From the NCBI RefSeq assembly GCF_022664465.1, contig NZ_JAKREV010000005.1, positions 1 through 64,000 of the forward strand: a stretch of 64,000 nucleotides of DNA, read 5' to 3'. Each line of letters starts with the position of its first letter. The first letter of the stretch is position 1. The notes under the pieces are model-generated. The model saw only the letters and a list, made by a program, of their open reading frames with translations. It was not told where the DNA came from and did no database searches. Below are positions 1 to 8,059 of this stretch, one piece after another. This stretch comes from Sphingomonas hankookensis (GTDB lineage: Bacteria; Pseudomonadota; Alphaproteobacteria; Sphingomonadales; Sphingomonadaceae). The position numbers and the translations under genes are program-made.

Positions 1-17
1 CCCCCGACACGGCGACA

Positions 18-72
18 CCGCCATTGCCGGCCTCCGGTTCCGCTTCGCTGCACCTACGTCCGGCAATGGCGG
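18..72. repeat. 13-bp perfect inverted repeat with 29-nt spacer
   Basis: CCGCCATTGCCGG at 18-30 is the exact reverse complement of CCGGCAATGGCGG at 60-72. It sits just upstream of the point where the truncated ParB-like frame begins. It could be the end of a mobile element, a recombination site or a terminator-like hairpin. There is no T-run after it, so I do not call it a terminator. Confidence 0.5.
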
Positions 73-116
73 CGGAGACGACAATGCACTAACTAACAAC
101 CCGGACCACACGGTGG

Positions 117-599
117 GGGCTGCTCAGTCGCCTCCTCGAAAAAGGCGAACAGCGCTTGCTACGTTCGGTCGAAGCGCGGACTATTCCATTAAGCGTTGCC
201 GTTGATATCGCTGAGGCGGAAGATCACGACGTACAGCGTGCTCTTCAACTGGCTTATGAAAAGGGAACGCTGCGCGGACGTAAGCTGATGGCGGCAAAAC
301 GCATCGTCGAAGAGCGGCGCCGGCGTGGTAAGCACCTAAGACAGCAGACCGGTAAGCCGCCAGTTAACCAGAAACTGTCGCCGGCAGCGCTGATCCGTGC
401 ATACCAGGAAGACGTCGATCGGAAGCGCGGCCTGATCCGAAGGGCTAACGTTGCACGTGACCGACTTCTCCTTGTTACCGAGGCGCTGCGCCGGCTTAGT
501 CTCAGCGAGCAGTTTACGGCCCTAATCGAGGATGAGGGGCTCGGGACCATGCCCGAGAATCTCGCATTGCACCTTGATCGCAAGGAAGCCTCGTCGTGA
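117..599 (+). pseudogene. 5'-truncated ParB/RepB-family partition protein
   Basis: The frame carries the C-terminal half of a ParB-type plasmid partition protein. It has an RLLEKGEQRLLRSV segment, then IPLSVAVDIAE and a basic RRRRGK stretch. From memory, family members have about 130 more residues upstream, holding the ParB nuclease-like domain and the helix-turn-helix that end in the RLLEKG helix. Here the frame is closed by a TAA at 90-92, and similarity seems to start near 117-130, so the N-terminal DNA-binding half is missing. TTG at 156 is the only usual start and lies inside the conserved region. The stop overlaps the next gene (GTGA at 596-599), as in an intact two-gene partition operon. 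A-rich and CTA/TTA codons are commoner here than in the chromosomal genes that follow. It is probably a relic, although a short protein from TTG 156 could still be made. Confidence 0.65.
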
Positions 600-1489
600 G
601 CAGTCGGCACACGGCCATCCCAGTCAAGCTGGCTTTTGAGGAGGCGAGCCTTCGCATTCCTATTGACTGCATCATGCCGCTTCGCACGATCTCCGCGTCG
701 GTGAAGAAGTCGGTAAAGTACGGGCAGATCGCCGCTTCCATCGCCGAGGTCGGTATCATCGAGCCGCCCGTGGTCGCTCGAGATGCAACCGATCCCGAAC
801 GCTACCATCTGCTTGATGGACATCTGCGTGTTGAGATCGTGCGGGAGCGCGGCGACACTGAGCTCGTATGCCTAGTTGCGACCGACGACGAAGCCTTCAC
901 CTATAACAAGCGAGTCAGCCGGATCGCGACCATTCAAGAGCATCGGATGATCCTGAACGCGGTCAAGAAGGGGGTATCTGAGGAAAGGCTCGCGCGGGCG
1001 CTGAACGTCGACATTGCCAGCATTCGAAAGAAGCGGAACCTGTTGGTTGGGATTTGCCCTGAGGCGGCTGAGCTACTTAAAGACCGGCACGTGCCCATCC
1101 ACGTGTTCACCGAGCTTCGTTTTATGAAGCCCGTCCGCCAAGTCGAAGCCGCCATGGCTATGGTCACTATGAACCGGTTCTCGGTAAGCTATGCCCGTTC
1201 GCTAGTCGCCTCCACACCCGATGATCAACTCGTCGCCGGCAAGCCGCGGCGCATGGCCGGCCTAACCGAGGATCAGGTGGCGACAATGCAGCGCGAAAGC
1301 GAGAACGTCGACCGGCAGCTGCGCGCGGTTGAGCAGACGTACAGTTCTGATCAGTTCGACCTGATGCTTGCAGCCGGCTACGTGAACCGATTGCTTGGTA
1401 ACGTCCGCATAGTCCGCTACTTGGCGCAGCATCACGCCGACATTCTCACAGAGTTTCAAAAATTGAGCGATCTGCAGAAGGCAGCGTAG
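596..1489 (+). CDS. RepB-like plasmid partition protein (ParB N-terminal domain, RepB C-terminal domain)
   Basis: A 297-residue ParB-superfamily protein. Residues about 15-100 form the ParB N-terminal fold, with IPIDCIMPLR, a KYGQIAASIAEVGIIEPPVV helix-strand unit and LLDGHLRVEI, the position of the conserved G-x-R/H nucleotide-binding box. Residues about 110-150 hold a helix-turn-helix-like segment (GVSEERLARALNVD). The rest matches the RepB C-terminal family of alphaproteobacterial plasmids and islands. The GTG start at 596 overlaps the stop of the truncated partner. The role would be centromere binding in plasmid or island partition, but no ParA gene is visible. Codon use is less GC-biased than in the genes after 2.2 kb, which fits horizontal origin. 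The exact replicon type cannot be told from this piece. Confidence 0.8.
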   Translation: MSSRHTAIPVKLAFEEASLRIPIDCIMPLRTISASVKKSVKYGQIAASIAEVGIIEPPVVARDATDPERYHLLDGHLRVEIVRERGDTELVCLVATDDEAFTYNKRVSRIATIQEHRMILNAVKKGVSEERLARALNVDIASIRKKRNLLVGICPEAAELLKDRHVPIHVFTELRFMKPVRQVEAAMAMVTMNRFSVSYARSLVASTPDDQLVAGKPRRMAGLTEDQVATMQRESENVDRQLRAVEQTYSSDQFDLMLAAGYVNRLLGNVRIVRYLAQHHADILTEFQKLSDLQKAA

Positions 1490-1904
1490 CTGAAGCCTCG
1501 CCCTTCATAGCGGAGTTAAGAGAGGCGGCGACAGCTTTGGCCCGCATCGGGCGTGCCTAGGTGAGCGTCTTGCCAAAAATGGTAAGGGCGGCACCCGACT
1601 TGGCCATCGCACGATCATCAGGATGATACGGGGCCGTGTCATGTCTCAACATGCTCTGGCGGAAGATCGGAATGGCAAGCGCGATCAGGTGCGGTGCGTT
1701 AGCTACGGGCTTCAACCTCGGTCAGTGATAAATCGCGGCCATGTTATTTGTTGGTGAGCGAGAGTACATCGGGGCGCGAAGCCGCCGGGTAGTCAATTGC
1801 CACCATGCCGCTCGTACCAGGCGCTGCTTGCTACTGCTTCGACCCCATAATTCGCCAATCCGCCACGCGAGATGCCGGAGGGCAGGGGCTTGGGTGATCG
1901 TCTA

Positions 1905-2024
1905 GGACAAAATCTTGTCAAAAAATTGCGTGATCGGTCAACAATTCTGTCAGCTGGTTTTGACAGATCATGTTCTGTTCTGACGTGAGCGGTCAGGTTT
2001 ATGTGTCAAAGGACACGACCTTTC
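1905..2024. repeat. Cluster of TGTCA/TGACA motifs, possible transposon end
   Basis: In about 120 bases the motif TGTCA or TGACA appears at least five times (TTGTCAAAAAATTG near 1916, CTGTCAGCTGG near 1948, TTTTGACAGATC near 1959, TCTGACGTGAG near 1979, GTGTCAAAGG near 2003), with AT-richer spacers unlike the surroundings. Repeated TGTCA-like words are typical of transposase-binding ends of TniA/IstA-class elements. No transposase gene is in the window, so this is only a candidate end. Confidence 0.3.
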
Positions 2025-2145
2025 CGGAACATTCGGTATGCCGCCAGAACCCTAGTCGGTTCGAGCAGCTTCGCGGCTGTCGAGAAGGCGGTTGCCTGCT
2101 TTACCCAAGCATTATCGATAATCAACCGGTTGCCGCCCTTTGCGG

Positions 2146-2238
2146 CATTCCCGCGCAGGCGGGAGTCCATAACCGCTACGGTTCGCGATGGAGTCGATGC
2201 CGTCGCCTCTATGGATCCCGCCTCCGCGGGGATGACGG
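2146..2238. repeat. Paired palindromic intergenic repeat (CCCGCGCAGGCGGG family)
   Basis: Left unit CATTCCCGCGCAGGCGGGAG at 2146 onward and an inverted right unit ATGGATCCCGCCTCCGCGGG ending near 2238 enclose about 40 bases. The same two-headed layout recurs at 20976-21063, 25027-25122 and 54685-54770. Confidence 0.75.
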
Positions 2239-2243
2239 TAGTG

Positions 2244-3278
2244 CTATTGGCGATCCACCTTGGCCGCTGAGCCCGCGCCGTCCCCATGCCAGTCGATCCA
2301 GTGGCCATAGGCGTGACAGGTCGCCAGATGGTGGCGGGTGCCGTCGGGATAGGTGGTGAGCGTCAGGTGCACGGCATCGCGCGCCTCGGTCCATTCGAAA
2401 CCGATCCGCGCCACCGGATAGCTGGCCGCGCCCAACGCCGCGGCGACCGTCGCGTGGGTGGCGGCGCTGCAATATTGCAGGACCATCGCATGAACGACGA
2501 CGCGGCAGATGCCGGGGGCCGGCGGCTGCGCCAGCACCTCGGGCAGCCAGCGGGCGATATCGTCGCAGGCGATCACCGGCGGACGATCGCGGGCGATGGT
2601 CAGCGCATGCGCCAGTCGTTCGGCGCGGTCGGGCTGGTCCGCCCAGACATAGGCCATCAGCCGCTCCTGCGCCTGCGAATCGGCGGCGGCCAGCGGGCGC
2701 AGGTCGACCCCCTGCGTCGCGACGATCTCCACGGCGCGCGCGGGCGGCGGGCCGCCGCGCCATTCGGGCGCGATCCGTACCGGTGAGCCTTCGCGGCCGA
2801 CCCGGACCCCGCCCAGATCAAAGGCATATTCGGCAAGGTTCAGGTTCAGCCCGGCGCTGGCACCCAGCTCGATCAGTTCGACCGGCAGGTCGACATGCGT
2901 GCGCAGCGTCATCAGCGCCGCCATGATCGCCGCGGTCCGACCGACCTCGTTGGTTTGCGGCGGCTCGCGCATCCATTCGGCGACGAAGCCGTCGGCATCG
3001 GCGATCGTGTCGCCGATCACCGCATCGAAATCACCGTCCTGCCTGGCGTAGAGTCGGCTCAGCGCCGGACGATCGCCGCGGCGCGCCAGCGCGTGCAGCG
3101 CGCCGTTGAAGCGCATTGCCAACGCATCGGCTGCGGCGTCACCCGGCCACTTGGCGATCAACCGCGCGGTCTGTGGTGCGCGGTGCAACTGACGCTCACC
3201 CGCCTCGAGAATGGCGGCGACGAACGTCGATCCCAGGTCGCGGACGACCCGTGCCTGATACGCCAATGGTCCGGACAT
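2244..3278 (-). CDS. DUF2332 family protein
   Basis: A 344-residue protein matching DUF2332 along its length. It has an N-terminal helical part with YQARVVRDLGS, a central ELGASAGLNLN motif (about residues 146-156), which resembles the glycine-rich SAM-binding loop of class I methyltransferases, then ACDDIARWLPEV and C-terminal VVHAMVLQYCS. The biochemical function is unknown; the motif suggests a methyltransferase-like fold but not activity. The ATG at 3278 lies 3 bases after the chemotaxis receptor stop on the same strand, so the two are probably co-transcribed. The 3' end abuts a paired palindromic repeat that may help end the transcript. Confidence 0.85.
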   Translation of the reverse strand: MSGPLAYQARVVRDLGSTFVAAILEAGERQLHRAPQTARLIAKWPGDAAADALAMRFNGALHALARRGDRPALSRLYARQDGDFDAVIGDTIADADGFVAEWMREPPQTNEVGRTAAIMAALMTLRTHVDLPVELIELGASAGLNLNLAEYAFDLGGVRVGREGSPVRIAPEWRGGPPPARAVEIVATQGVDLRPLAAADSQAQERLMAYVWADQPDRAERLAHALTIARDRPPVIACDDIARWLPEVLAQPPAPGICRVVVHAMVLQYCSAATHATVAAALGAASYPVARIGFEWTEARDAVHLTLTTYPDGTRHHLATCHAYGHWIDWHGDGAGSAAKVDRQ

Positions 3279-3281
3279 GGA

Positions 3282-5114
3282 TCAGAACGCATCCCAGTCG
3301 TCATTGGCGACCTTCAGCGGCGCGGGCTCGGGCGGCGCCACCCAGCGGCGCTGCTGACGGGCCACGCGCTGCTGACGCATCGGCGTGACGTTCTCCGCTA
3401 CCGGTGCCGGGTCGGCGTCGGCGTCGGGGGCGTCGATCGCGAAGGTGGCGACCGACTGGGCCAGTGCTTCGGCCTCCGACACCAGCTGGCGCGCCGCGGC
3501 AGAGGTCTGTTCGACCATTGCCGCATTCTGCTGCGTCATCGCATCCATTTCGGCGATGGCGACGTTGATCTGGCCGAGGCTGGTCGCCTGGTGATCCGAC
3601 GACTGCGCGATCGAATCGATCGACGTGCCGACACTCGCCACGCGCTCGATGATGCGGCCCAGCGCCTCGCCGGTCTGCACGACCAGTTCGACCCCGGAAG
3701 CGACATGGGTCGAGGCGGCCTTGACCTTGTTCTTGACCTCGGTCGCGGCATCGGCCGAACGCTGCGCCAGCGCGCGGACTTCCGAGGCGACGACCGCGAA
3801 GCCCTTGCCCGCCTCGCCTGCGCGTGCCGCCTCGATCCCGGCGTTCAGCGCCAGCAAATTGGTCTGGAACGCGATGCCGTCGATCAGGCTGATGATCTCG
3901 GCGATCTCGTTGCTGGCCTGTTCGATGCCGTGCATCGCCGCGATCGCCTGTCGCACGACCGCGTCGCCACGTTCGGCTTCATTGCGGGTGTCGGCCATCG
4001 CGCTGCTCGCACCGATCGCCGCGCCGGCTCCGTCGCGGATCGAGCGGGTGACTTCGTCCAGCGCCGAGGATGACTCCTGCAGCGCCGCCGCCTCGCGCTC
4101 GGTACGCTCGGCCAGATCCATCGCGGCCTGGCTGATCTCGCCTGAATTATGCTTGATGGCATGCACGCTGTTGCGCACATCGCCCAGCACGCGGTTCAGG
4201 CTGGACGTCGCCAGATTGAAATCGTCCGACAGCGTGCGGAACGCGGCGGGTACGTCGGCGACCCGTGCGGTCAGATCGGCCTGCGACAGGCTGCGCAGCC
4301 CCCCGCCGATCGCGATCATCGCGGTTTCGCGGTCGCGGTCGTCGGTGACCTTCGCCGCCGCCGTGTCGCGGAACACCAGCACCGCGCGCGCCATGTCGCC
4401 CAGTTCGTCGGTGCGGCCCGCCGCCTCCACCGCGATGTCGTGGCGACCATTGGCGAGGTCGGCCATCGCCTGGGTCAGCGTCGTGATCGGCCGGGCGATC
4501 TGCCGGCTGAGCATCACCGCCAGCGTGATCGCGATGCCGATCAGCGCGATGCTGCCGATCGCCAGTGCGATCAGCGCGGCGCGGATCGCGCCCGTCTGTG
4601 CTTCGGCATTGGCGGCCATCGCCTCGGTCTCGGTCGCGCGCAGCGCGCGCAGCGGCAATGCGATCTTGCTGACCAGCACCGCCGCGCCCGCACCGCGCAC
4701 TTCCTCTTGCGCTGCGTCGCGGTCGCCCGCCTTGACCCGCGCGATCAGCCGGTCGCCCCAGTTGCGCCGCCACGCCAGCGTTTCGCGCCGCGCCTCGGCC
4801 AACTGTTCCCGTTCGGAGGCGACGGTCAGCAGCGACGACAGTTCGGCGGCGGTATCGTCGAACTCCTTGCGCGCCTCGTCATAGGATTTGAGATAGCTGA
4901 CGTCGCCGGTGACCAGGAACCCGCGAAACTGGCTGTTCTGCCGCAGGATCGCCGTCTCCAGCGTCAACGCCTTCGCATACACGTCGCTGCTATGGTTGTT
5001 TTGCTCGGTCGAACGATCGATCAGCATGATGCTGGCGAAGAACACCAGCATCACGACGGCGGCGGAGGCACAGATCGTCAGGAACGACAGGCCGAGCTTA
5101 CGAGGTATCTTCAT
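3282..5114 (-). CDS. Methyl-accepting chemotaxis protein
   Basis: A 610-residue transmembrane chemoreceptor. TM1 is about residues 12-32 and TM2 about 180-203. Between them lies a helical sensor of about 150 residues resembling CHASE3-type four-helix sensors. A HAMP domain follows at about 202-254 and a second HAMP-like coiled coil at about 268-310. The conserved signalling hairpin tip is at about 413-452 ([20 protein letters not shown], then [10 protein letters not shown]), the site that binds CheA/CheW. The C-terminus ends DDWDAF, similar to the NWETF-type tail that tethers CheR/CheB. The ligand is unknown. It lies 24 bases after a TBDR gene on the same strand, so it may sense compounds linked to that receptor; this is inference. 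Confidence 0.95.
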   Translation of the reverse strand: MKIPRKLGLSFLTICASAAVVMLVFFASIMLIDRSTEQNNHSSDVYAKALTLETAILRQNSQFRGFLVTGDVSYLKSYDEARKEFDDTAAELSSLLTVASEREQLAEARRETLAWRRNWGDRLIARVKAGDRDAAQEEVRGAGAAVLVSKIALPLRALRATETEAMAANAEAQTGAIRAALIALAIGSIALIGIAITLAVMLSRQIARPITTLTQAMADLANGRHDIAVEAAGRTDELGDMARAVLVFRDTAAAKVTDDRDRETAMIAIGGGLRSLSQADLTARVADVPAAFRTLSDDFNLATSSLNRVLGDVRNSVHAIKHNSGEISQAAMDLAERTEREAAALQESSSALDEVTRSIRDGAGAAIGASSAMADTRNEAERGDAVVRQAIAAMHGIEQASNEIAEIISLIDGIAFQTNLLALNAGIEAARAGEAGKGFAVVASEVRALAQRSADAATEVKNKVKAASTHVASGVELVVQTGEALGRIIERVASVGTSIDSIAQSSDHQATSLGQINVAIAEMDAMTQQNAAMVEQTSAAARQLVSEAEALAQSVATFAIDAPDADADPAPVAENVTPMRQQRVARQQRRWVAPPEPAPLKVANDDWDAF

Positions 5115-5138
5115 CGGTTTGACGATCCGTTGCGCGAA

Positions 5139-7877
5139 TTAGAACCGCGACCGCAGCGTAATGCCGTAGGTTCGTGGTTCGGCCAGGTAAGAGGAGATGA
5201 CCGCATTGCCGACGCCGAAGGCAGGCGCGCCGAAGCGCGTTACCTGCGATACGCTGCCAGCCCCTTGGAACGGCGCGGAGAAGGCGACCTGCTGGTAATC
5301 GGTGTCGAGGATGTTCTGACCCCAGAACTCGATCGCCCAGCGCTGTTCGGGACCGCGTACGCCGATGCGGGCATTCATCAGGAAGAAACCGTCGAGCCGC
5401 TTTTCGGCGAACAGGTCGGAGCCGGTATTATAGTCGCTGGTCAGCCGGCTATCGACATAGAACAGCGCGGTCAGGTTGCGTCCGACCGGCGGCGTCCAAA
5501 CCGCCGAATTGGTGATGGTGTGGCGCGGCGCGTTCGACATCTGGTTGCCGGGCAGCAGGAACAGCGCGGCGTTCAGCGGCTCGCCCGATTCGCTGCCGAC
5601 CAGGTTGTTGCGATACTGGGTATGGGCATAGGTGTAGCCGAGGTTGAACGCGACGTTCGCTGCCGGATAGGCGCCGGCTTCCAGTTCGATCCCCTGGGTG
5701 ATGACGCCTGACCCCACCCGTCCGGTGCAGCGACCGGTCGACGAATCGTTGTCGCGGTCTGCGCCGCTGAGCGAATTGTCGCACGAACTGATGTTCTGGA
5801 CGATGAAGTTCGTGCCGTTGAACGTGTTCAGCTGGAAATTGCGGAAGGCCGAACGGAACGCCGCCAGGTTGGCGGTGAATTTCGGCGAGCTGTACTTCAC
5901 GCCGATCTCGAACGCCTGCACCGTTTCCGGATCGAAGCGCAGGTTGGGGGCCGCCGCCGCGGTCGGGGTGGCGAACACCGTCGCCGACAGGTCGGATCGG
6001 TCGAGATTATAGCCGCCCGCCTTGTAGCCGCGCGCATAGGATGCATAGAGCAGCGTGCTGGGCACCGGCTTCCACGACAGCACCGTCGTACCCGTAACCT
6101 GCCCTTCGCGGAGCGAGTCCTCGATCGGCACGCCGGTCAGCGCGGACGTCGAGTTCCCGGTGCAGGTCAGCGTGATGATGCCGCCGGCCAGCGTGCGCAG
6201 CGTCGCGTTGGTGCTGCCGAGCAGCGGACGCAACGCCGCCTGCTGTGCCGGGCAGACGGTGTTGTTGTTGACGAAGCTCGCGTCCAGATGCTTGCGCTCG
6301 TTGGTGTAGCGCAGGCCGCCGGTCAGGCTCAGCGTCTTGGTCAGCTTGAAGATGTTGTGCGTGAAGAACGCATAGTTGCTGCTGGTCTGGTCATAGACGT
6401 CGCGGATCGAGCCCAGATCGTTGAGCGTGCTCAGCCGGTCGATGCCGGCGATGATCTGCGTCCCCACCGCCGGGGTCAGCGCGGCACGACCGACCGCGCT
6501 GAGACAGCCGGTGGCACGCGGGCTGCGCAGTGCTTCGAGCGGATTGATCGTCGCGACCACCCGGCAGGCGGCGAACGCACCGTAATCGGCACCGAAGCGC
6601 AGATTGTCGACGACCTCCAGCTTTTCGTGCGCGTAATAGCCGCCGACCATCCAGTCGAGCCGGTTGTCGAACAACCCGCCGCTCAGCCGCGTTTCCTGGG
6701 TAAAAGTGCGGAACTCGCGATACGCGTTGCCGTCGTCGGGCCGATAGGCGATGTCGAGATTGCCGTAATCGACGTCCGCCGCCCCGCCGGCCTTGTACTC
6801 GCGATAGGCGGTGATCGAGATCAGCTGCATATCGGCGAACGTCCAACCGATGCGGGCGGAGCCACCATAATCGGTGGTCACGTTGCTATAGGCGCGGCCG
6901 CGGGTATTGGCGATCTGGCGATTATACGGGTCGCCGTCGCTTGGCAGCACCCCGCCCAGGCTGCGCATGATCGACACGATGCGGTTCTGCGCGGCGGGGA
7001 CGTAGTCGCCGGGCACGCCCGGCGTCGGGTCGAGCTTTTCCTGCGTATCGATATAGACCGCGCCGCAGCACTTTTCGTCGCGACGGGTATAGTCGCCGAT
7101 CAGCCGGATCGAGAAATCGTCGGTCGGGCGGAAGAACAACTGCCCGCGCACGAAATAGCGGTTGCGGTCGTTGTAGTCAGTGTCGTTGACGACATCACGG
7201 TAGAAGCCATCGCGCTTGCCATAGACACCGTCGATGCGGAAGGCGAGCTTGTCGTCGATGATCGGGCCGGTGACCGCGCCGGCGAGACGCACGGCGTTGA
7301 AATTGCCGTAGGTCGCCTCGCCATAGCCGCCGAACTTGAACGACGGATATTTGGTGTAGATGCTGATCGCGCCGGCCGACGAGTTGCGACCCGACAGCGT
7401 CCCCTGCGGCCCGCGCAGCACCTCGATCCGCTCGACCTCGCCCAAGTCGTTCAGGCCCGAACCGGTACGGCTGCGATAGACGCCGTCGATGAACACCGCG
7501 ACCGAGCTTTCGAGGCCGGGATTGTCGCCGACCGTGCCGATGCCGCGCAGACGGGCGGTCGCGTTCGCTTCCGATCCGGTCGACGATACGATCAGCGACG
7601 GGGCCAGCTGCGTCATCTGTCGGATATCGGTCGCGCCCGAATTCTGGAGCGCGGCGGTGCTGTACGCGCTGACCGCGATCGGCACGTTCGACAGCCGCTG
7701 CGACCGACGGGTCGCGGTAACGACGATGTCCGACGTGTTGGCCGACGCTTCGGCGGCCGGCTTGGTATCCGCCTTTTCCCCCGCAGATGGCACGACTCCG
7801 CGCAGCCCTTGCGCGCCGACCGGTGCCGCTACCGTTACACAGGCAGTGGCCGCCAGCAGATACCCCCAGTTACGCAT
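5139..7877 (-). CDS. TonB-dependent receptor, probably for a plant-type glycan
   Basis: A 912-residue outer-membrane receptor. From ATG 7877 there is a signal peptide (cleavage near VGAQG, residue 24), a TonB-box-like DIVVTATRR at 50-58, a plug domain with RLRGIGTVGDNPG and VEVLRGPQGTLSGRNS-like features, and a long beta-barrel ending in LRSRF with terminal Phe. A GGGG-rich ribosome-binding stretch lies just upstream of 7877; the longer frame to 8006 has no signal peptide at its front, so 7877 was preferred. It is divergent from a GH127 enzyme gene (8060), suggesting uptake of arabinose-containing oligosaccharides. The chemoreceptor and DUF2332 genes follow on the same strand. Confidence 0.93.
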   Translation of the reverse strand: MRNWGYLLAATACVTVAAPVGAQGLRGVVPSAGEKADTKPAAEASANTSDIVVTATRRSQRLSNVPIAVSAYSTAALQNSGATDIRQMTQLAPSLIVSSTGSEANATARLRGIGTVGDNPGLESSVAVFIDGVYRSRTGSGLNDLGEVERIEVLRGPQGTLSGRNSSAGAISIYTKYPSFKFGGYGEATYGNFNAVRLAGAVTGPIIDDKLAFRIDGVYGKRDGFYRDVVNDTDYNDRNRYFVRGQLFFRPTDDFSIRLIGDYTRRDEKCCGAVYIDTQEKLDPTPGVPGDYVPAAQNRIVSIMRSLGGVLPSDGDPYNRQIANTRGRAYSNVTTDYGGSARIGWTFADMQLISITAYREYKAGGAADVDYGNLDIAYRPDDGNAYREFRTFTQETRLSGGLFDNRLDWMVGGYYAHEKLEVVDNLRFGADYGAFAACRVVATINPLEALRSPRATGCLSAVGRAALTPAVGTQIIAGIDRLSTLNDLGSIRDVYDQTSSNYAFFTHNIFKLTKTLSLTGGLRYTNERKHLDASFVNNNTVCPAQQAALRPLLGSTNATLRTLAGGIITLTCTGNSTSALTGVPIEDSLREGQVTGTTVLSWKPVPSTLLYASYARGYKAGGYNLDRSDLSATVFATPTAAAAPNLRFDPETVQAFEIGVKYSSPKFTANLAAFRSAFRNFQLNTFNGTNFIVQNISSCDNSLSGADRDNDSSTGRCTGRVGSGVITQGIELEAGAYPAANVAFNLGYTYAHTQYRNNLVGSESGEPLNAALFLLPGNQMSNAPRHTITNSAVWTPPVGRNLTALFYVDSRLTSDYNTGSDLFAEKRLDGFFLMNARIGVRGPEQRWAIEFWGQNILDTDYQQVAFSAPFQGAGSVSQVTRFGAPAFGVGNAVISSYLAEPRTYGITLRSRF

Positions 7878-8059
7878 CTTTGCCCATCCCCCCGGACCCA
7901 ACGTCCCTTTTTTGCAAGCGGCGGTATACTGTGCAGGTAGATACCAGTTGGTTAATATCCCGGCATCCAGCCGCCGCAGATTGACCCTTCCATAAAACTC
8001 CGACAAATTCGACGTGCCCAGTTCGCGGCTTTTCGGGCGCGTGGGGGGAGAAGCCGAGC
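7878..8059. promoter_or_regulatory. Divergent promoter region between TBDR and GH127 genes
   Basis: 182 bases separate two divergent starts. It holds GGTATACTGTGCAGGTAGATACC-like inverted halves (GGTAT at about 7921 and ATACC at about 7943), followed by ACCAGTTGGT. These could be operator halves for a shared regulator; no regulator gene is adjacent and no second copy was found. Confidence 0.35.

Larger units (their letters stand above)
1490..2243. other. Non-coding stretch at the edge of the mobile segment
   Basis: About 750 bases without a convincing gene. The first 400 bases are moderately GC-rich with stops in all frames. Around 1905-2024 there is a cluster of TGTCA/TGACA words (see separate entry), and at 2146-2238 a paired palindromic repeat. 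Short open frames over 1970-2359 consist of repeat sequence and are not genes. Confidence 0.6.

Noticed and set aside
1970..2359. Overlapping short frames on both strands near 2.0-2.3 kb
   Set aside because: They are read from the paired palindromic repeat and have no ribosome-binding site or family resemblance.
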